Assembly (NCBI GenBank): GCA_030015575.1
Contig: JASDDO010000019.1
Location: 517,052,986-517,116,985 of the forward strand
Length of the DNA: 64,000 bases
Direction of reading: 5' to 3'
Origin: Agapanthus africanus
Taxonomy: Eukaryota > Streptophyta > Magnoliopsida > Asparagales > Amaryllidaceae
In this document: piece after piece, positions 60,864-64,000 of the stretch
Numbering within the stretch: the stretch's first letter is position 1
Layout: every line of letters starts with the position of its first letter
The notes under the pieces: model-generated
Database searches by the model: none
What the model was told of the DNA's origin: nothing
The model's input: only the letters and a program-made list of their open reading frames with translations
Translations under genes and position numbers: made by a program

Positions 60864-63078
60864 TGTAGGTTTCCTAGGCACACTAATGGAGTCTTACAAG
60901 TGATCAAACATGCAAATTTCTAAAAATTACGGTGCCGAGAAAACCTAGAACGGATCGTTAACTAGATATTTAGGCAAAGCAAGCAAGTATACGGAAATAT
61001 AGAAATAGGGAAGGGGCTACAACCTTTGTAGATCCGGTCCACCACTTCGTGAGCTCCACGATGATCTCCCTCCGCTGTCCAAATCGAACTCACGACTCTA
61101 GCATTGGCATCATCGAAGAATGGGCGGGCTTGATCGTCGGTTCGATGTCGAAGATGATCTACGTCGAAGCATCACAAGAACAAGCTCCAACTTCACCAAG
61201 CTTTGCAAACTTGTGAAGTGAACACCCTATACAACTTGGCAAGAGGTAGAGGATGAAAAAATAGGAAGTGGGTAGACTTTATATTTGGATTTCTCACACT
61301 TTTCCATCAATCACCATTGATGGTCAAGCTTTCTCTTTCTTGCTCAAGATGAAGAAGAAGAAGAAAAGATATGATAAGTTAAATTAAAATAGAAAAGAAA
61401 ATACAATACTTATCATATCTTCAACCATGGTTTAGTGTAGAGACTTAACTTAGGTTAGATGAGTGGTTAGGGTTAGGCATGAGACAAGAATGGTGACTAA
61501 GTCAATGCTTCATGAATCTTCAACTAAAAACAAATATAGCCACCATTCATTTCTCTTTTTCTTTTCAAATGAAATAAATAAAAAGATAAATGAATAAGTA
61601 AATGAAATGATACCCTAACCACTAACTAACCATGGTTCAATACTTTACACAAAACCAAGAAAGAATGTATCATCAAACATGATACAATCATGTGCACAAA
61701 AATATATCACATATACAATGTGCAATACAAGTGAGTAAATCCATTTAAAGTGAACCAATACTAGTTAATGCAAAGTAATATATCAAATATATAATTATAC
61801 ATTAAATCATTAAATCAACACTTGATTCAATGATCCGGTCATGTCGCATATAACCGGCTAGTATCCAATGTATCGGCTTATCGAATCAATCCTTGATTCG
61901 ATAACTAGGTTATATCGTATACAACCATTCGACACATTCATCACGAGAATGAAATACGGTATCACATACACGCATTATTCTCGGTCCCGCACATATCTCA
62001 TATGCGCTCCTATTTCGTTTCGCTTGAGCCAGGAAACCTCTGTGTAGGACTCTAAAGACTCGTCAATACGCCGGTAGCGGATGATGATCATATCAAGCAC
62101 CCACAAGCCGCAAGCGGTCTGCTAAACGTAACGGCCACCCGGGTATTGAGCGATCAGAAGATCGACGAGCAAGCCCGCTCACACTCCTGTGAATCCAACC
62201 AGTAACACTTACCGTACAGTCCGGTCAGTTCGTCTGATATGTCGCATATCTCGCCTAGGGGTGGTAAACGTCAGACCCTAATAGCTCGATAAGTCATGCC
62301 GACTTGAGGTCCATAACATTCGTGAAACTACTGATAACTCTTACCAGTATATCACTGCAACCCTGGCCAGGGATTTCCTGTTATGGCCAGTCGAGCATAG
62401 CACAACATCAACCCCCAATACCGGGAGAGACGAATCCCCTCCTATCGCTCATTGCCTCCATGTGAATCGGGACTGTACCCAAAAACCACCTGTTTGCACA
62501 ACTCAGTAGAGCCGTGGTAGGGTGGAAATCAAAGCACAGTGGGAGACACACAAGACTCTATGACGATCTCGGGTCAACAGACTAAGCTGTACCAGTGTCA
62601 CCAGAGAACTGCCATCTGACGTGAGGTATAATACCATCTGGGAGTTCTCGGCGAGTCCGTTCAGTGTACCCAGTCTCCACTGAGCACCCGCATACCATCT
62701 TCGATGTCAAACACCAATGGATATGGGATCATCCATCGCCCATCGCATGGGTCGAGAAGATATGCGCTAGTCTACTCTGGAATATCGATGCCCCGTCTCG
62801 ATATTCCCTCGACTAGGAACATTTCAAGGATGTACTTATGGACTACCCAGGCCCCACTAGTATGATCTACATCATAGTCCTGGAAGTCGGGTACACATCC
62901 TATGGGCTTTATCAACATGTAATCAGAGAGACAGAATGTATACACGTTAAGATAAAGAGCAACCAGATAGCGTACTATCATGTCGAGCAAGAAAGTCCTA
63001 CCTATATATGTCCCAGCATCCACTACAATATACATCCAATGTACAGTAATGGCCTCTAGGGCATACATATAACTAACA
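60864..63078 (-). repeat. 3' LTR of copia element 3
   Basis: On the minus strand it runs TGTTAGTTATATGTATGCCC to GCCTAGGAAACCTACA. Blocks match the copia 2 LTR throughout, including CTCTCCCGGTATTGGGGGTT. It is followed, in element direction, by the chromovirus-like remnant. Confidence 0.88.
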
Positions 63079-64000
63079 ATCTCCTACTTGCACTAGGGCC
63101 ATCTGTAGCAGTGGTTGCAGTATCACATACTCAACCATCCCCTAAAAGTCTCTCTTTGGGAAAAAGGCCTTCGTGAGTGGATCCGCCGTGTTGTCCTCTG
63201 AGTCTTCTCTCCTAACCTCGATCACCCTGGAGATCAACTATCTCCATGATCAGGTGATGCTGCCTCAGAATTTGTCTGGGTCACTGATGGGACCAGGGTT
63301 CCAGGGCCGAAGCCACACTTCCATTGTCATACAATGGCAGGAACCTAGTTCATCTTATGAACCAATATACACCCAAACTTCCTCTTTGGTAGTATCTTCA
63401 ATAGCGATGTTACCAGCCTTTATCGTCTAGTTTGCCACGGTATCTAGCTTGGAACTCTTCCAACATACCGTCCCTTTACTGAGGGTAAAGACAGTGCCTG
63501 TGACTGACATTCAGTCGTCTTTATCACCCTGGAACTCTTCCAGTGATTCTCCCCAGGATCGATTGATACAATCTCACTATACCTAGTGAGAACCTTAATA
63601 TCCCTTTAGATCTATCTCATAGGTCAAAATCTCAGGATTTAGGAGGTATCATCTTTATCCTATTTGGAGAATCCTTGTGATAATAGGAGATTGATCGATC
63701 GTAGTATAGGAAACTCTTTTCCTATCAAGAGTATGTTGTCTACGTACAATACGAAGATGACCACCTTACTCTCTACTACCCTTTTGTATATACAAGGTTC
63801 GTCTATCATTTTGATGAAGTCAAACACTTTGACTATCACATCAAAACAGACGTTCCAACTCCGCGATGCCTGCTTCATTATGTAAAGCAACTTGCACACG
63901 TTTCCGCTGCTCCCACTGTTTACGAAGACCTCTGGCTGTGTTCTTATAGACGTTCTCTTCTAAATCAGTATTTAGAAAAGCAGTCATGGCACCCAACCGC
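63079..64000 (-). pseudogene. pol: End of copia Pol, element 3, internally deleted
   Basis: From the right edge, the minus strand reads TAFLNTDLEENVY (near 63975-63935), then CKLLYIMKQASRSWN and FVLYVDNILLIG, the reverse transcriptase active-site region. The usual YVDD is YVDN, with the second catalytic aspartate codon changed (63735-63737). From there to the LTR is only about 660 bases, against about 1,000 in copia element 2, so part of the connection or RNase H region is deleted. The rest has stops and shifts. The polypurine tract GCAAGTAGGAGAT abuts the LTR (63079-63091). Confidence 0.75.

Larger units (their letters stand above)
60864..64000 (-). mobile_element. Ty1/copia element 3, minus strand, 3' end only
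   Basis: The 3' LTR (60864-63078), polypurine tract and the end of pol lie in the window; the rest continues beyond base 64000. The LTR is 2,215 bp, the same length as that of copia element 2, and is of the same or a sister family. A target duplication cannot be checked because the other end is outside. Confidence 0.85.

Overview
This window is intergenic DNA from a flowering plant with a large, repeat-rich genome. It holds almost nothing except LTR retrotransposons, their solo or partial LTRs, and one LINE. The plant lineage cannot be fixed from the sequence. Evidence for a plant: long-terminal-repeat elements with plant-type primer binding sites (initiator tRNA-Met, tRNA-Asp), Athila-type and Tat-type Ty3/gypsy elements, Ty1/copia elements with about 2 kb LTRs, chromovirus-like LTRs and an RTE-type LINE. 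I recognised no ordinary host gene, tRNA or rRNA.

Block 1 (1-31101) is a three-level nest that can be read exactly from target-site duplications (TSDs). Level 1 is a pol-less Tat-like element at 43-31096 (733-bp LTRs, TSD GTTAA) with a broken gag and a spliced antisense gene of the Transposase_28 type. Level 2 is two insertions inside it: a reverse copia solo LTR at 2445-4338 (TSD GCAGC) and a Ty1/copia element at 4826-26656 (2,044-bp LTRs). Level 3 is an Athila-like element at 14796-26492 (1,797-bp LTRs, TSD ATAAC) inserted in the 3' LTR of that copia element; it carries the only intact large gene of the window, a 1,844-residue Gag-Pol. Hand-counted LTR divergence falls in the order nesting demands: about 3.4% (Tat), 2.2% (copia), 0.8% (Athila).

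Block 2 (31102-38622) is AT-rich DNA with a probable reverse gypsy solo LTR (32141-34642), a 5'-truncated RTE LINE with a 22-bp TSD (35567-37775), and two partial copia LTRs in opposite orientation.

Block 3 (38623-51656) is a second, minus-strand Tat-like element. It was broken by a second copia element at 39945-50277 (about 2,215-bp LTRs, TSD GAGTC), which landed in an intron of the Tat antisense gene. This copia element has lost its whole gag, including the zinc knuckle.

Block 4 (51657-64000) has chromovirus-like LTR sequence in inverted orientation around a microsatellite, a decayed gag region, and the 3' end of a third, minus-strand copia element that runs off the window.

The most interesting signal crosses element families. 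A GC-rich hairpin built on CCGCGG-NN-CCGCGG lies about 200 nt downstream of the primer binding site in both copia families. Related palindromes sit in the Athila LTR and about 270 nt downstream of the Athila primer binding site. Its position and form suggest an RNA dimerisation or packaging element shared or captured between unrelated retrotransposons. Divergence values and alignments were made by eye and are approximate.
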